A stretch of 63,055 nucleotides of DNA. It comes from an uncultured Bifidobacterium sp. Its GTDB lineage: Bacteria; Actinomycetota; Actinomycetes; Actinomycetales; Bifidobacteriaceae. Each line of letters starts with the position of its first letter. The stretch's first letter is position 1. The position numbers were made by a program, and so were the translations under genes. The notes below the pieces were generated by a model. That model searched no databases. It was not told where the DNA came from and saw only the letters and a list, made by a program, of their open reading frames with translations. Below are positions 1-8,475 of this stretch, piece by piece. The DNA is taken from NCBI RefSeq assembly GCF_959020145.1, contig NZ_CAUEQY010000011.1, positions 1 through 63,055 on the forward strand, in the 5' to 3' direction.

Positions 1-66
1 TTGCATAATGACGATTATTCGTTTCAGATACACTGTTTTGTCACCAAAGATGGATAGTGTGAAGCC

Positions 67-2148
67 ATGAGTACCACTTTGAATTCGGGTATCGATCCGG
101 CATCGTTCTCCGCCGTGACCGGCCCTGCGCAAGATCTGTTCCGCTATGCCAACGGCCCATGGATCGACATGTATCGTCTTCCTGATGATCGTTCCCGTTA
201 TGGTTCGTTCGATAAGCTCGCTGAAGATGCCGAAAACCAGATTCGTGAGATTCTCGAAGACGACGACTGCCCTGCCGAGAAGTCCCACGCCCTGTATGCG
301 AGTTTCCTTGACGTCGACGCCATCAACGCTTCCGGACTCGCGGCCATTGAAGACCAGTTGAAGGCTATTGACGTCGCTGCCGACAAGGCTGAACTCACCC
401 GCTCTTTGGGCGCGATGAACCCGGCTGGCGGCCCTGACCTGATCGGCATTGCCGTGTATGGCGATCCGGGCGCTCCCGAAACCAACATCATCCATATTGA
501 ACAGTCTGGCTTGGGACTGCCCGATGAGGCGTATTACCGTGAAGACCATTATGCGCCGATTCGTGAAGCATACGTCGATATGGTGGCCAAGCAGTTGAAG
601 AACGCGAAGCTCGCCGCCGATGACGAGCAGGCCGAAGCTCAAGCCCAGCGTTTCCTCGACGTGGAGACACGTATCGCCGCGAACCATTGGGACAATGTGG
701 CAACCCGTGATTCGGTGAAGACCTATAATCCCACCGATTATGCGGAATTGAGCGGAATGCTCGCCGATTATGATCTCGACACATGGATCGAATCCTGGCA
801 GTCCGCATATGATCAGACTTCCGCCGCTCAGGTGCAGCCGCTTGATTTCCGAGGCATTTTCAACCATGTGGTGGTGCATGAGCCCAGCTTCCTCACCGGT
901 CTTAACGCATTCTGGAAGGCCGCGGATCTCGACGATCTCAAGCTGTGGGCACGCGTGCATGTGATCATCGGCTCCACCTTGGAGTTGCCGCACGAATTCG
1001 ATGAGACGAATTTCGAGTTCTATGGCAAGACGTTGTCTGGTCAGAAGCAGCAGCGCGTGCGTTGGAAGCGCGGCGTTTCGCTGGTCAACGGCATCTGCGG
1101 CGAGGATGTCGGCCGCGAATATGTGAAGAGGCACTTCCCCGAGTCGTCGAAGCAGCGTATGGAACAGCTGGTCGGCAATCTGATCGACGCCTACCGCGTG
1201 TCCATTTCCAACTCCGCCTGGCTTGGCGAAGAAACCAAGCAGAAGGCGTTGGAGAAGCTCTCCAAGTTCGTGCCGAAGATCGGCTATACGAACCATTGGC
1301 GTGACTATTCCGCGCTTGATGTGCGCGAGAATGCCGGTTTTGCCGAGAACATGCGTGCCGCCAACCTGTATGAGACCGGCTATCAGCTGGCCAAAGTCGG
1401 CAAGAGCGTCGACAAGGACGAATGGCTGATGAATCCGCAGACGGTGAACGCCTATTATGAGCCGACCATGAACGTGATCGTGTTCCCGGCCGCCATTCTG
1501 CAGCCGCCGTTCTTCGACCCGAACGCCGAAGACGCCGCGAACTATGGCGGTATCGGAGCGGTGATCGGCCATGAGATCGGCCACGGCTTCGATGATCAGG
1601 GTGCCCAGTACGACGGCGACGGCAAGCTCAACGACTGGTGGACCGAAGAAGACAAGGCCAATTTCGAGCAGCTCACGCAGAAACTCATCGACCAGTACAA
1701 CGCGTTCGTGCCAACGCAGCTTGCCGAAAAATACGCCGACGATCCAGCTCAGGCTCCGCATGTGAACGGCGCTTTGACCATCGGCGAGAACATCGGCGAC
1801 CTGAGTGGCGTGAACATTGCACTCAAAGCATATGCGTTCGCTCTTGACGAGGTGGCAGGCCGTGAGAAGAACGGTTCCATGGAGGCCATTGAAGCTTCGC
1901 TGGCTGAGGCGCCGGAAATCGATGGTTTCACCGGTTTGCAGCGTTTCTTCCTCAGCTACGCGTCCATCTGGCGCACCAAGAATCGTGACGAGCTGGCGGA
2001 GCAGTATCTGCAGATCGACCCGCACTCCCCCGCCGAATGCCGCACGAACGGCATCGCACGCAACGTGGATCTGTTCTACAAGGCGTTCGACGTGAAGCCG
2101 GAGGACGGCATGTGGCTCGATCCCGATCAGCGCGTGCGCATCTGGTAA
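67..2148 (+). CDS. pepO: M13 family zinc metallopeptidase (PepO / neprilysin-like)
   Basis: This is an endopeptidase of the neprilysin (M13) family, which cleaves oligopeptides of limited length. The zinc site is visible: HEIGH at residues 502-506 supplies two histidines and the catalytic Glu, and ENIGD at about 574-578 supplies the third zinc ligand and the conserved Asp. A NAYY substrate-binding motif lies near residue 461. At 693 residues it has the usual size of a full bacterial M13 enzyme. No signal peptide or transmembrane segment is seen, so it is probably cytosolic and may take part in peptide use. It stands alone, with a short upstream stretch (1-66) holding a possible -10 (TACACT) and a weak purine-rich site before the ATG. 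Confidence 0.95.
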   Translation: MSTTLNSGIDPASFSAVTGPAQDLFRYANGPWIDMYRLPDDRSRYGSFDKLAEDAENQIREILEDDDCPAEKSHALYASFLDVDAINASGLAAIEDQLKAIDVAADKAELTRSLGAMNPAGGPDLIGIAVYGDPGAPETNIIHIEQSGLGLPDEAYYREDHYAPIREAYVDMVAKQLKNAKLAADDEQAEAQAQRFLDVETRIAANHWDNVATRDSVKTYNPTDYAELSGMLADYDLDTWIESWQSAYDQTSAAQVQPLDFRGIFNHVVVHEPSFLTGLNAFWKAADLDDLKLWARVHVIIGSTLELPHEFDETNFEFYGKTLSGQKQQRVRWKRGVSLVNGICGEDVGREYVKRHFPESSKQRMEQLVGNLIDAYRVSISNSAWLGEETKQKALEKLSKFVPKIGYTNHWRDYSALDVRENAGFAENMRAANLYETGYQLAKVGKSVDKDEWLMNPQTVNAYYEPTMNVIVFPAAILQPPFFDPNAEDAANYGGIGAVIGHEIGHGFDDQGAQYDGDGKLNDWWTEEDKANFEQLTQKLIDQYNAFVPTQLAEKYADDPAQAPHVNGALTIGENIGDLSGVNIALKAYAFALDEVAGREKNGSMEAIEASLAEAPEIDGFTGLQRFFLSYASIWRTKNRDELAEQYLQIDPHSPAECRTNGIARNVDLFYKAFDVKPEDGMWLDPDQRVRIW

Positions 2149-2203
2149 CAAACCACATCATCGGCTGGCAATCGGAGCCAAGCATGCAAGGCATCGGTGC
2201 CGC

Positions 2204-2740
2204 CTAATATATGTCGCCGTCGAATTCCCCGGTATCTCCCGAGAATTCGGCGGCTTCGTCATCTTCGGGAACCACGATTTCGACCGGCGCCACACTGCCC
2301 TGCCTGACGAACGGATCGGCTCCCACACGCGGTTCCGTTCCTTTCGCTTCCGGCTGGTGCTGGTCGTTCGGCTTGACGAACTTACGCAACGTGGTGACTC
2401 CCCGGTTAAGGTCGTGCCCTGCGGCGCTGGCTTCCAGCACTATGCGTGACTGCGGTTTGCCGTTCTGATCGGCCCACGTTTCCGTGGCGAGCGCGCCCGT
2501 CACGATAACCGGCTCGCCTTTCTTCAGAGATTGGCAGATGTTCTCGGATAGGTTCCGGTACGCTTTCACCGTGATCCATGTGGTGGGAAGATCCTTCCAT
2601 TGCTGTGTGCGATTGTCGAAATACCGTCTGGTGCTCGCCATTCTGAACGAACTGGCATGGGGCATGCCGTCCTTGTTGAATTGCGTGGGATTGGCGCCCA
2701 CATATCCGGTGATGGTGATGAGAGCTTGCTGTTGTGCCAT
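2204..2740 (-). CDS. ssb: single-stranded DNA-binding protein, stand-alone copy
   Basis: This is an OB-fold SSB of 178 residues that binds single-stranded DNA in replication and repair. The N-terminal fold is recognisable (ITGYVGANP, then the RRYFD, WITVKAYRNLSENI and KGEPVIVTG segments, residues 8-90). A hydrophilic linker and an acidic tail follow. The ATG at 2740 was chosen over an in-frame extension to 2986 because AGAAAGGG sits just before it and the SSB fold begins at residue 7. The tail ends in DGDIY where most bacterial SSBs end in DDDIPF, so the partner-binding tip is altered. The gene is monocistronic. It lacks the rpsF/rpsR neighbours of the usual housekeeping copy, so it may be a second SSB. 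Confidence 0.9.
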   Translation of the reverse strand: MAQQQALITITGYVGANPTQFNKDGMPHASSFRMASTRRYFDNRTQQWKDLPTTWITVKAYRNLSENICQSLKKGEPVIVTGALATETWADQNGKPQSRIVLEASAAGHDLNRGVTTLRKFVKPNDQHQPEAKGTEPRVGADPFVRQGSVAPVEIVVPEDDEAAEFSGDTGEFDGDIY

Positions 2741-3083
2741 GATCGGCCCTTTCTGTCGCATTGGTAATAAAGGGGCCGCGGAAAGCACCGATGAAGGTGC
2801 GAAAGCAACGCGCAGTCGGAGAAATGGGTTGCGAGAGAGGGGTTCTGCACGCCTTTCCGCTTCCTTGCGTTTCCGCGGTAGAACCACTATCCCTGATTCG
2901 ACCATACTGGCACAAGCGCAACCGGCAAATGTGGATAAAGGACGCCGTTTCGGGCGAGTCGTGGATAGTCGGTGGATAAATCTCACTTATCCACCGCAAG
3001 GCACTGCCGATATATGCATGGTTTTTCGTTTGTTTTCCCCATAAATGTTTTCCTCACAATCATGCTTCCTCCTACCTGTTTCC
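2741..3083. promoter_or_regulatory. ssb upstream region with four DnaA-box-like 9-mers
   Basis: This 340-bp non-coding stretch upstream of ssb carries a perfect DnaA-box match TGTGGATAA at 2930-2938, CGTGGATAG at 2960-2968, GGTGGATAA at 2971-2979 and TTATCCACC at 2987-2995. The last two are exact inverted copies separated by 7 bp. The consensus TTATNCACA is established for DnaA; occupancy here is inferred. No gene is seen in the stretch. Confidence 0.5.
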
Positions 3084-3087
3084 AGAT

Positions 3088-3131
3088 AAAAAAAAACGGA
3101 AGATTATGGCATATCCATAATCTTCCGTTTA
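3088..3131 (-). terminator. Rho-independent terminator of proS
   Basis: A 14-bp perfect stem (3096-3109 with 3115-3128) closes a 5-nt loop. On the minus strand it is followed by a run of nine T residues. It begins about 35 bp after the proS stop codon. Confidence 0.9.
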
Positions 3132-3162
3132 TATGGTGAAATAATCAGAAAAAATACGATTA

Positions 3163-4998
3163 TTACTTCAGCAGCGCGGCGACACGATCGGCAATCACCC
3201 GGGCTGCGTCGGCGACAGGCACGGCTTCGGCGTTCTCGCCATTGCGGTCACGCACTTCAATGGTGCCATTGTTGACAGTGTCGCGGCCTGCGACGGCGAT
3301 CAGCGGCACGCCGATAAGCTCGGCATCCTTGAACTTGACGCCCGGGGAAACCTTCTTACGGTCATCGAAGATCACTTCGATGCCCTTGGCTTCCAGATCG
3401 GCGATCAGTTGCTCGGCGGCTTCGAATGCAGCCGCATCCTTGCCGGTGGCCACCACATGCACCTGGGCGGGAGCGATGATGGCCGGCCATGCCAAGCCCT
3501 TCTCGTCATGGTGGGTTTCAGCAATACAAGCCATCACACGAGACACGCCAATGCCGTAGGAGCCCATCCACACCGGCACGGTCTTACCGTTCTGGTCGAG
3601 CACCTTCAGGCCAAGCGCGTTGGAATACTTCAAGCCAAGCTGGAACACCTGGCCGATTTCCACACCGCGTTCGAAGCTCAGCGGACCGGAACCATCCGGG
3701 CTCATGTCGCCATGGCGAACCTGCACGGCTTCCACAACGCCATCGGCTTCGAAGTCACGACCGTACACGAGATCGTAGTAGTCGACGCCGGCTTCGTCGG
3801 CACCGGTGAACCATGCGGAACCGCGGGCGATATGCGCGTCAATGAGGTAACGCAACGCTTCGCCGGTTTCGTTGGCGTTTTCAGCCTTTTCACCGCCGCG
3901 AGCCTGCGGGCCAAACGCCATCGGGCCAATATAGCCCTTGACGAGTTCCGGATGCTTCTTCAGATCCTCGTCGGTGGCCTCTTCGATTTCAGCCGGAGTG
4001 AACTGCGCTTCAAGACGCTTCATGTCAACGGTACGATCGCCAGGCACGCCGACGACCACCAGTTCGCGCCACGGCTCGTCATGATCGTCGTCCTGCGGAT
4101 GCATCACGGCGATTACCACGTTCTTCAGAATGTCGGAGGCCTCCCACGCGCGGCCATCGGAACGCGGATGGTTGGCGTTGGCAAATTCAACCATCTGATC
4201 GATGGTTTCAGCATTCGGCGTCGGACGCTTTTCAGCGGCCGGAGTGTTGCTGAAGTCGATGGCTTCCGGTTCCGGAGTGGTCAGCGCCTCAACATTCCAA
4301 GCCTTGCCGCTCGGCGACTGTGCGAAGGTATCTTCACCGATTTCCATCGGGGCAAGGAACTCTTCGGATTCGAAGCCGCCCATCGGGCCGGCCATGGCGT
4401 GCACCGGCACATACTTCAAATCGAGACGGTTGAAAATACGCTCGTAGGCGCCACGCTCGTCCATATACGCCTTGACAAGGCCTTCCTTGTCAAGCGTGAA
4501 GGAGTAGGCATCCTTCATGATGAATTCACGGCCACGAATCAGGCCTGCACGCGGACGGAATTCGTCACGATACTTGGTCTGAATCTGGTAGAGGGTAACC
4601 GGCAGATCCTTGTAGGAGGAGTACAGGTCCTTGACCAGCAGGGTGAACATTTCCTCATGGGTCGGCGCCAACAGATAGTCGGCCTCGTGGCGGTCCTTCA
4701 AACGGAAGATGTTGTCGCCATATTCTTCCCAACGATGGGTGGCCTCATACGGCTCACGCGGCAGCAGACCGGAGAAGTGAACTTCCTGGGCGTCGATCGA
4801 AGCCATTTCCTCACGGATGATGTTTTCGATCTTGTTCAGAACATTCAGGCCCAGCGGCAGCCAGGTCCAAATACCCGGAGCGGCCTTGCGCAGGTAGCAG
4901 GCGCGCTGCAGAAGCTTATCCGATACGACATCGGCATCGGCGGGATCCTCACGCAGAGTGCGCAGGAACATGGTGGACATACGAAGTGCTTTAGTCAT
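3163..4998 (-). CDS. proS: prolyl-tRNA synthetase
   Basis: This class II synthetase charges tRNA-Pro with proline. At 611 residues it is the long bacterial (ProS type 1) form. Class II motif 2 lies around residues 145-160 (YRDEFRPRAGLIRGREF). An inserted editing-type domain occupies roughly residues 225-400. Motif 3 begins near residue 479 (GSYGIGVSRVMACIAE), and the C-terminal anticodon-binding domain follows from about residue 505. The ATG at 4998 was kept because the conserved N-terminus (MSTMFLRTLRE) starts six residues later; the Shine-Dalgarno site there is weak. A strong terminator follows the gene, and the upstream helicase gene is on the same strand about 145 bp away. Confidence 0.97.
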   Translation of the reverse strand: MTKALRMSTMFLRTLREDPADADVVSDKLLQRACYLRKAAPGIWTWLPLGLNVLNKIENIIREEMASIDAQEVHFSGLLPREPYEATHRWEEYGDNIFRLKDRHEADYLLAPTHEEMFTLLVKDLYSSYKDLPVTLYQIQTKYRDEFRPRAGLIRGREFIMKDAYSFTLDKEGLVKAYMDERGAYERIFNRLDLKYVPVHAMAGPMGGFESEEFLAPMEIGEDTFAQSPSGKAWNVEALTTPEPEAIDFSNTPAAEKRPTPNAETIDQMVEFANANHPRSDGRAWEASDILKNVVIAVMHPQDDDHDEPWRELVVVGVPGDRTVDMKRLEAQFTPAEIEEATDEDLKKHPELVKGYIGPMAFGPQARGGEKAENANETGEALRYLIDAHIARGSAWFTGADEAGVDYYDLVYGRDFEADGVVEAVQVRHGDMSPDGSGPLSFERGVEIGQVFQLGLKYSNALGLKVLDQNGKTVPVWMGSYGIGVSRVMACIAETHHDEKGLAWPAIIAPAQVHVVATGKDAAAFEAAEQLIADLEAKGIEVIFDDRKKVSPGVKFKDAELIGVPLIAVAGRDTVNNGTIEVRDRNGENAEAVPVADAARVIADRVAALLK

Positions 4999-5143
4999 AT
5001 GCCCAAAACTACTCAGGCAAGGGGACGTAAGCCCAATCCAACCACCCGTTCACCGACGTATGGCAACGCACGGACGGAACACAACAGTCATATCCGTCGA
5101 ATCCCAAAAATCATCATACATGTCAAACAAGGCAATCGCCATA

Positions 5144-6550
5144 CTAGAACAGCGCGTCCTGCGCGAACTCGTCACCGTCGGGAACGGCAATGTTCTGCCG
5201 GAACGCGGCGATGCCATCATGAGCCAACATATCGGATGCCTGCGCCGAGGCGAGACGCAACTCACCATCCAATCGCACCGCATCGGGCGAAACCAAGAAC
5301 ATGCGTTCGTTCACACCGTTCAAATACAGGCCTTGCAGGCCTTCCACACGAGACAGCGCCACATACCCCATGCCAGGCGCGAAGGTGCGCCGCAAATCCA
5401 TCACCGCACGCTCGAGCGTCATACCTTGCGATTTGTGGATGGTGATCGCCCACGCGCAGCGCAACGGCACTTGGTTGACGCTGGCGAGCACTGTGTCGCC
5501 GTCCATCATTTCCCAGCAATTCGGCTTCATGGTAACGATATTGCCGTTTTCAAATTCAACGATCGGCCATCCGCCCTTGTTTTCGGCGGCAAATCCGCGC
5601 ACGGTACCCAATGATCCGTTCACGAATTGGTGGTCGGTGTCGTTGCGTACGGCCATCACCGCAGCCCCGGTTTTGAGCTGCAAACGTTCGGGGGCAAGCA
5701 TGTTCTTCTTCAAACGTTCCACCAGATTGACTGGTCCTGCGGCTTCGGCGAAATATTCGTGCGGCTCCTCGTTGATTTCGAACAGGCGCATGTCGTTGAG
5801 CGTGTCCGCCTGCTTGTTGACGGGAAACAGATTGACGGCCTGTTGACCAGGTTCGGGGATTGTGCCCAGTCTGGTGAGGAGCACATTGCGATCGTCGTCG
5901 TTCACGCAACCGTTGCGAATATCGGTCAATACGGTGAGCAGACTGCCGTCATCCTGACGATGCTGTTCGGTCAGGTAACAGATTGCGGGATTCAATTCCC
6001 GCCATACCAATGATTCGGTGACGAAACCATCTGGATTGAGTCCCGCTTTCGCATATCGTTCGCGGGAAGCCACGAATTCCGGGCTTGGTGTGACCAAATC
6101 GTGGTTGCGCCCACTCACACTCACTGGCGGAAGCTGGAAGAAATCGCCGGACAGCACCACTTGAAGCCCTCCGAACGGGCGTTGGTCACGTCGAATAATG
6201 CGGCACACCTGATCGACCATGTCGAACAGCCACGCATGCAACATGGAAACCTCATCGATGACGAGAATGTCAGCGCCCTGCAGCTTACGTTTGCGTCGGG
6301 TACGTATGGTTTTGATCAGATTGTCGGTGAGCGCGTTGGCAAGTCCGACACCGCTCCATGAATGAATGGTCTGCCCGTTGATATGCGTGGCCGCGATACC
6401 GGTGGACGCCGTCACCGACACCGCCGCACCTTCGGCACGGGCCTGACGCACGAACTCATTGAGCACGTAGGTCTTGCCAGCACCCGGCGCACCCGTCAGG
6501 AAGACGCTCGCGCCACTTTGCAGAATCGCCAATGCCTCAGCCTGCCGCAT
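5144..6550 (-). CDS. PIF1-like ATP-dependent DNA helicase
   Basis: A superfamily 1 helicase of the PIF1/RecD-like group, 468 residues. Walker A is TGAPGAGKT at residues 19-27, the next motif SVTASTGIAA follows, and Walker B is LVIDEVSM near 96-103. A QLPP-type loop (GDFFQLPPVS) and a C-terminal TIHKSQGMTL segment (about residue 365), then GYVALSRVEG, complete the SF1B set. PIF1-type proteins unwind DNA 5' to 3' and help at structured or stalled sites; that role is from the family. The ATG at 6550 places the P-loop correctly close to the N-terminus. It lies between proS and a HAD phosphatase gene, all on the minus strand with short gaps. Confidence 0.9.
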   Translation of the reverse strand: MRQAEALAILQSGASVFLTGAPGAGKTYVLNEFVRQARAEGAAVSVTASTGIAATHINGQTIHSWSGVGLANALTDNLIKTIRTRRKRKLQGADILVIDEVSMLHAWLFDMVDQVCRIIRRDQRPFGGLQVVLSGDFFQLPPVSVSGRNHDLVTPSPEFVASRERYAKAGLNPDGFVTESLVWRELNPAICYLTEQHRQDDGSLLTVLTDIRNGCVNDDDRNVLLTRLGTIPEPGQQAVNLFPVNKQADTLNDMRLFEINEEPHEYFAEAAGPVNLVERLKKNMLAPERLQLKTGAAVMAVRNDTDHQFVNGSLGTVRGFAAENKGGWPIVEFENGNIVTMKPNCWEMMDGDTVLASVNQVPLRCAWAITIHKSQGMTLERAVMDLRRTFAPGMGYVALSRVEGLQGLYLNGVNERMFLVSPDAVRLDGELRLASAQASDMLAHDGIAAFRQNIAVPDGDEFAQDALF

Positions 6551-6603
6551 GCCGCACCGCCTTTCCTGTTCAATCGACCATCAATTTCGAAGAAACGGCT
6601 TCC

Positions 6604-7503
6604 TTACGCAATCAGTTTGTCGACAACCTGAAGCACCCCGTGATCGGCATTGGATGGAGCCACAAAATGCGCGGCTTGTTTCAACGCGGGGTGCGCATTG
6701 CCCATGGCGAACGACCACTGCCCTGCCGAAAGCATCTGCAAATCGTTGAGATAATCGCCAAATACCGCCGTTTGGGCCGCAGTGACGCCAAGCACGCGCT
6801 GCAACGCTTCGACGCCCTGTTTCTTATTGGTTGTAGCATTCATGATGTCGACCCACAGTTTGCCGGAAACCACCACCTGATAATCGTTCTTCAGTGGCGT
6901 CAGCTTTTCCGCGGCCATCGCTTCGGCATCGTCGAAATCGAGAATCGCCAGTTTGAGCATGGTGTCGCTTTCGCCGTTTGATGCGATCACATCTTCAAGC
7001 ACGCTATGCAGATCGTCCACAATCTCCAGTGCCGCATAATATTTGCCGACTTCGTCAAGGAACGGCTTGTCCGTGCGCTGCACGTATGCCGCGCGCAGGC
7101 CACAAAGCACCAATCCCATATCGTATTCGCCAGCCGCGGCAGAAGCGTTCACCGTGTCGATGGTCCAGCGGGTCACATCGGTATCGACGCCGTGCACTTC
7201 GGCGATATTACCGTCAATGGCCACGACATTGCCGTTTTCCGCGATATACGAAAGTTCGCCGCCGTCAAGCACCTGCGCCGCCTTATCGGCGAACATGGCA
7301 CGCAAGGTAGCGTACTGGCGTCCGGATGCCGGCACGAATTCAACGCCTCGTGAGCGCAACCGGGCAAGCATCGGCCAGAAACCTTGAGGAATCTCGCTAT
7401 GCTCATCAAGCAGGGTGCCGTCCATATCGGCAACCACCAAGCGAATGTCTTGCGGGATTTCGATGCTGGTCCAATCAGCTGCGCTCACTGGAGTCCTTTC
7501 CAT
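6604..7503 (-). CDS. Cof-type HAD-IIB hydrolase
   Basis: A haloacid-dehalogenase phosphatase of the IIB (Cof) subfamily, 299 residues. Motif I is DMDGT with the nucleophile Asp26 and Asp28. A Ser motif II lies in the PASGRQYAT segment, and the C-terminal motif IV (FGDYLNDLQML) carries the metal-binding acids. The large central cap is typical of enzymes acting on sugar phosphates or flavin nucleotides. The substrate cannot be told from sequence. The start at 7503 has AAAGGAC a few bases upstream (CCATGGAAAGGACTCC region) and gives a short lead before motif I. It is followed by the helicase gene with about 50 bp between them. Confidence 0.9.
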   Translation of the reverse strand: MERTPVSAADWTSIEIPQDIRLVVADMDGTLLDEHSEIPQGFWPMLARLRSRGVEFVPASGRQYATLRAMFADKAAQVLDGGELSYIAENGNVVAIDGNIAEVHGVDTDVTRWTIDTVNASAAAGEYDMGLVLCGLRAAYVQRTDKPFLDEVGKYYAALEIVDDLHSVLEDVIASNGESDTMLKLAILDFDDAEAMAAEKLTPLKNDYQVVVSGKLWVDIMNATTNKKQGVEALQRVLGVTAAQTAVFGDYLNDLQMLSAGQWSFAMGNAHPALKQAAHFVAPSNADHGVLQVVDKLIA

Positions 7504-7551
7504 GTTTTCGTTGGAATATCAGATTTTCCAACGATTGTGCGATATGTGGAA

Positions 7552-8202
7552 TCAGTTGTTGTTCAAAATGCTGGTTGCCACGATCTGATCGGCGATCGCC
7601 TTGGCTTCGGCTGCGTCAGGACCGGGCGCCGCTGCCATGAAAGCCTTACGGTAGTAGCGCAGTTCGTCCAGGGATTCGATGATGTCGGCGAGCGCGCGAT
7701 GTCCACCATTCTTCGGCGGCCGGTTGTTGTATACGGCAGGATACCAGCGGCGGGCAAGCTCTTTGAACGTGCTCACGTCGATTACACGGTAGTGCAGGTG
7801 TTCCATGAGATTCGGCATATAACGGTCGAGGAATTTTTTGTCTGATCCGATGGAGTTGCCTGCGAGCAGCGGCTTGACGCCGTCCGGGGTGAAGCGGGCC
7901 ACGTATTCGGTGACTTTCCGTTCGGCCTCTTCGACGCTCAGGCCGTTCTCCCATTCGTTGATGAGTCCGGAACGGGTGTGCATGGCACGCACGAAATCGT
8001 TCATATTGGCAACGGCCGCATTAGACGGCTTGATCACGAAATCAATACCCTCGTCAAGCACGTTGAGGTCAAAATCCGTCGGTACCACGGAGATCTCGCA
8101 CAGTTCATCGTGGAAAATATCCAAGCCGGTCATTTCGCAATCGATCCAAATCAGTCGCGAACCTTTCGCCGTATACGTTTCGCCGTCATGTGCGTCAACC
8201 AT
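7552..8202 (-). CDS. orn: oligoribonuclease
   Basis: A DEDDh 3'-5' exoribonuclease that degrades 2-5-nt RNAs, and pGpG in organisms with cyclic-di-GMP. The ExoI motif IDCEMTGLD lies at residues 20-28 (Asp21, Glu23). ExoII is around NEWENGLS and ExoIII near KNGGHRALADIIES, with the conserved His and Asp. It is 216 residues, slightly longer than the E. coli enzyme because of an N-terminal lead (MVDAHDGETYTAKGS). The start has GAGGCAAA just upstream. A link to the EAL-GGDEF protein at 60072 is possible, since EAL enzymes make pGpG, the substrate of Orn. Confidence 0.95.
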   Translation of the reverse strand: MVDAHDGETYTAKGSRLIWIDCEMTGLDIFHDELCEISVVPTDFDLNVLDEGIDFVIKPSNAAVANMNDFVRAMHTRSGLINEWENGLSVEEAERKVTEYVARFTPDGVKPLLAGNSIGSDKKFLDRYMPNLMEHLHYRVIDVSTFKELARRWYPAVYNNRPPKNGGHRALADIIESLDELRYYRKAFMAAAPGPDAAEAKAIADQIVATSILNNN

Positions 8203-8401
8203 TTTGCCTCGTTTCCTTTGCGTGTGCGCGTGCCGCTTGGCACGCTTCAGCTGAACATTCGAAGATACCGCGAGGTAGGGAGATTGGAAGGCCTACGCAC
8301 CGGGAAGTCACACTTGTTTTAGCGATTTGCTTCGTACATCAAACACCGCTACTTGGCGATAGGGCGACGTTCGGTTATAAATATTCACGTTGCAGATATG
8401 A
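8203..8401. other. intergenic region upstream of orn
   Basis: About 200 bp between orn and the guaB terminator. It should hold the orn promoter on the minus strand, but no convincing -35/-10 pair stands out. No small gene, tRNA or riboswitch is visible. Confidence 0.4.
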
Positions 8402-8450
8402 GTAAAGCCTCTTACTTTCGGTCTTTTCCGAGAAGTAAGAGGCTTTTACC
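8402..8450 (-). terminator. hairpin terminator after guaB
   Basis: The arms AAAGCCTCTTACT (8404-8416) and AGTAAGAGGCTTT (8434-8446) form a 13-bp stem with a 17-nt loop. It starts 25 bp after the guaB stop. The T-tract on the minus side is short, so efficiency is uncertain. Confidence 0.75.
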
Positions 8451-8475
8451 GATTTTGATTACTGGAATTCAGCAA

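Noticed and set aside
3409..5445. A 678-codon open frame on the plus strand
   Set aside because: It lies opposite proS and part of the helicase gene, both of which have clear family motifs. Its translation shows no recognisable domain. It is an antisense shadow caused by third-position GC bias.
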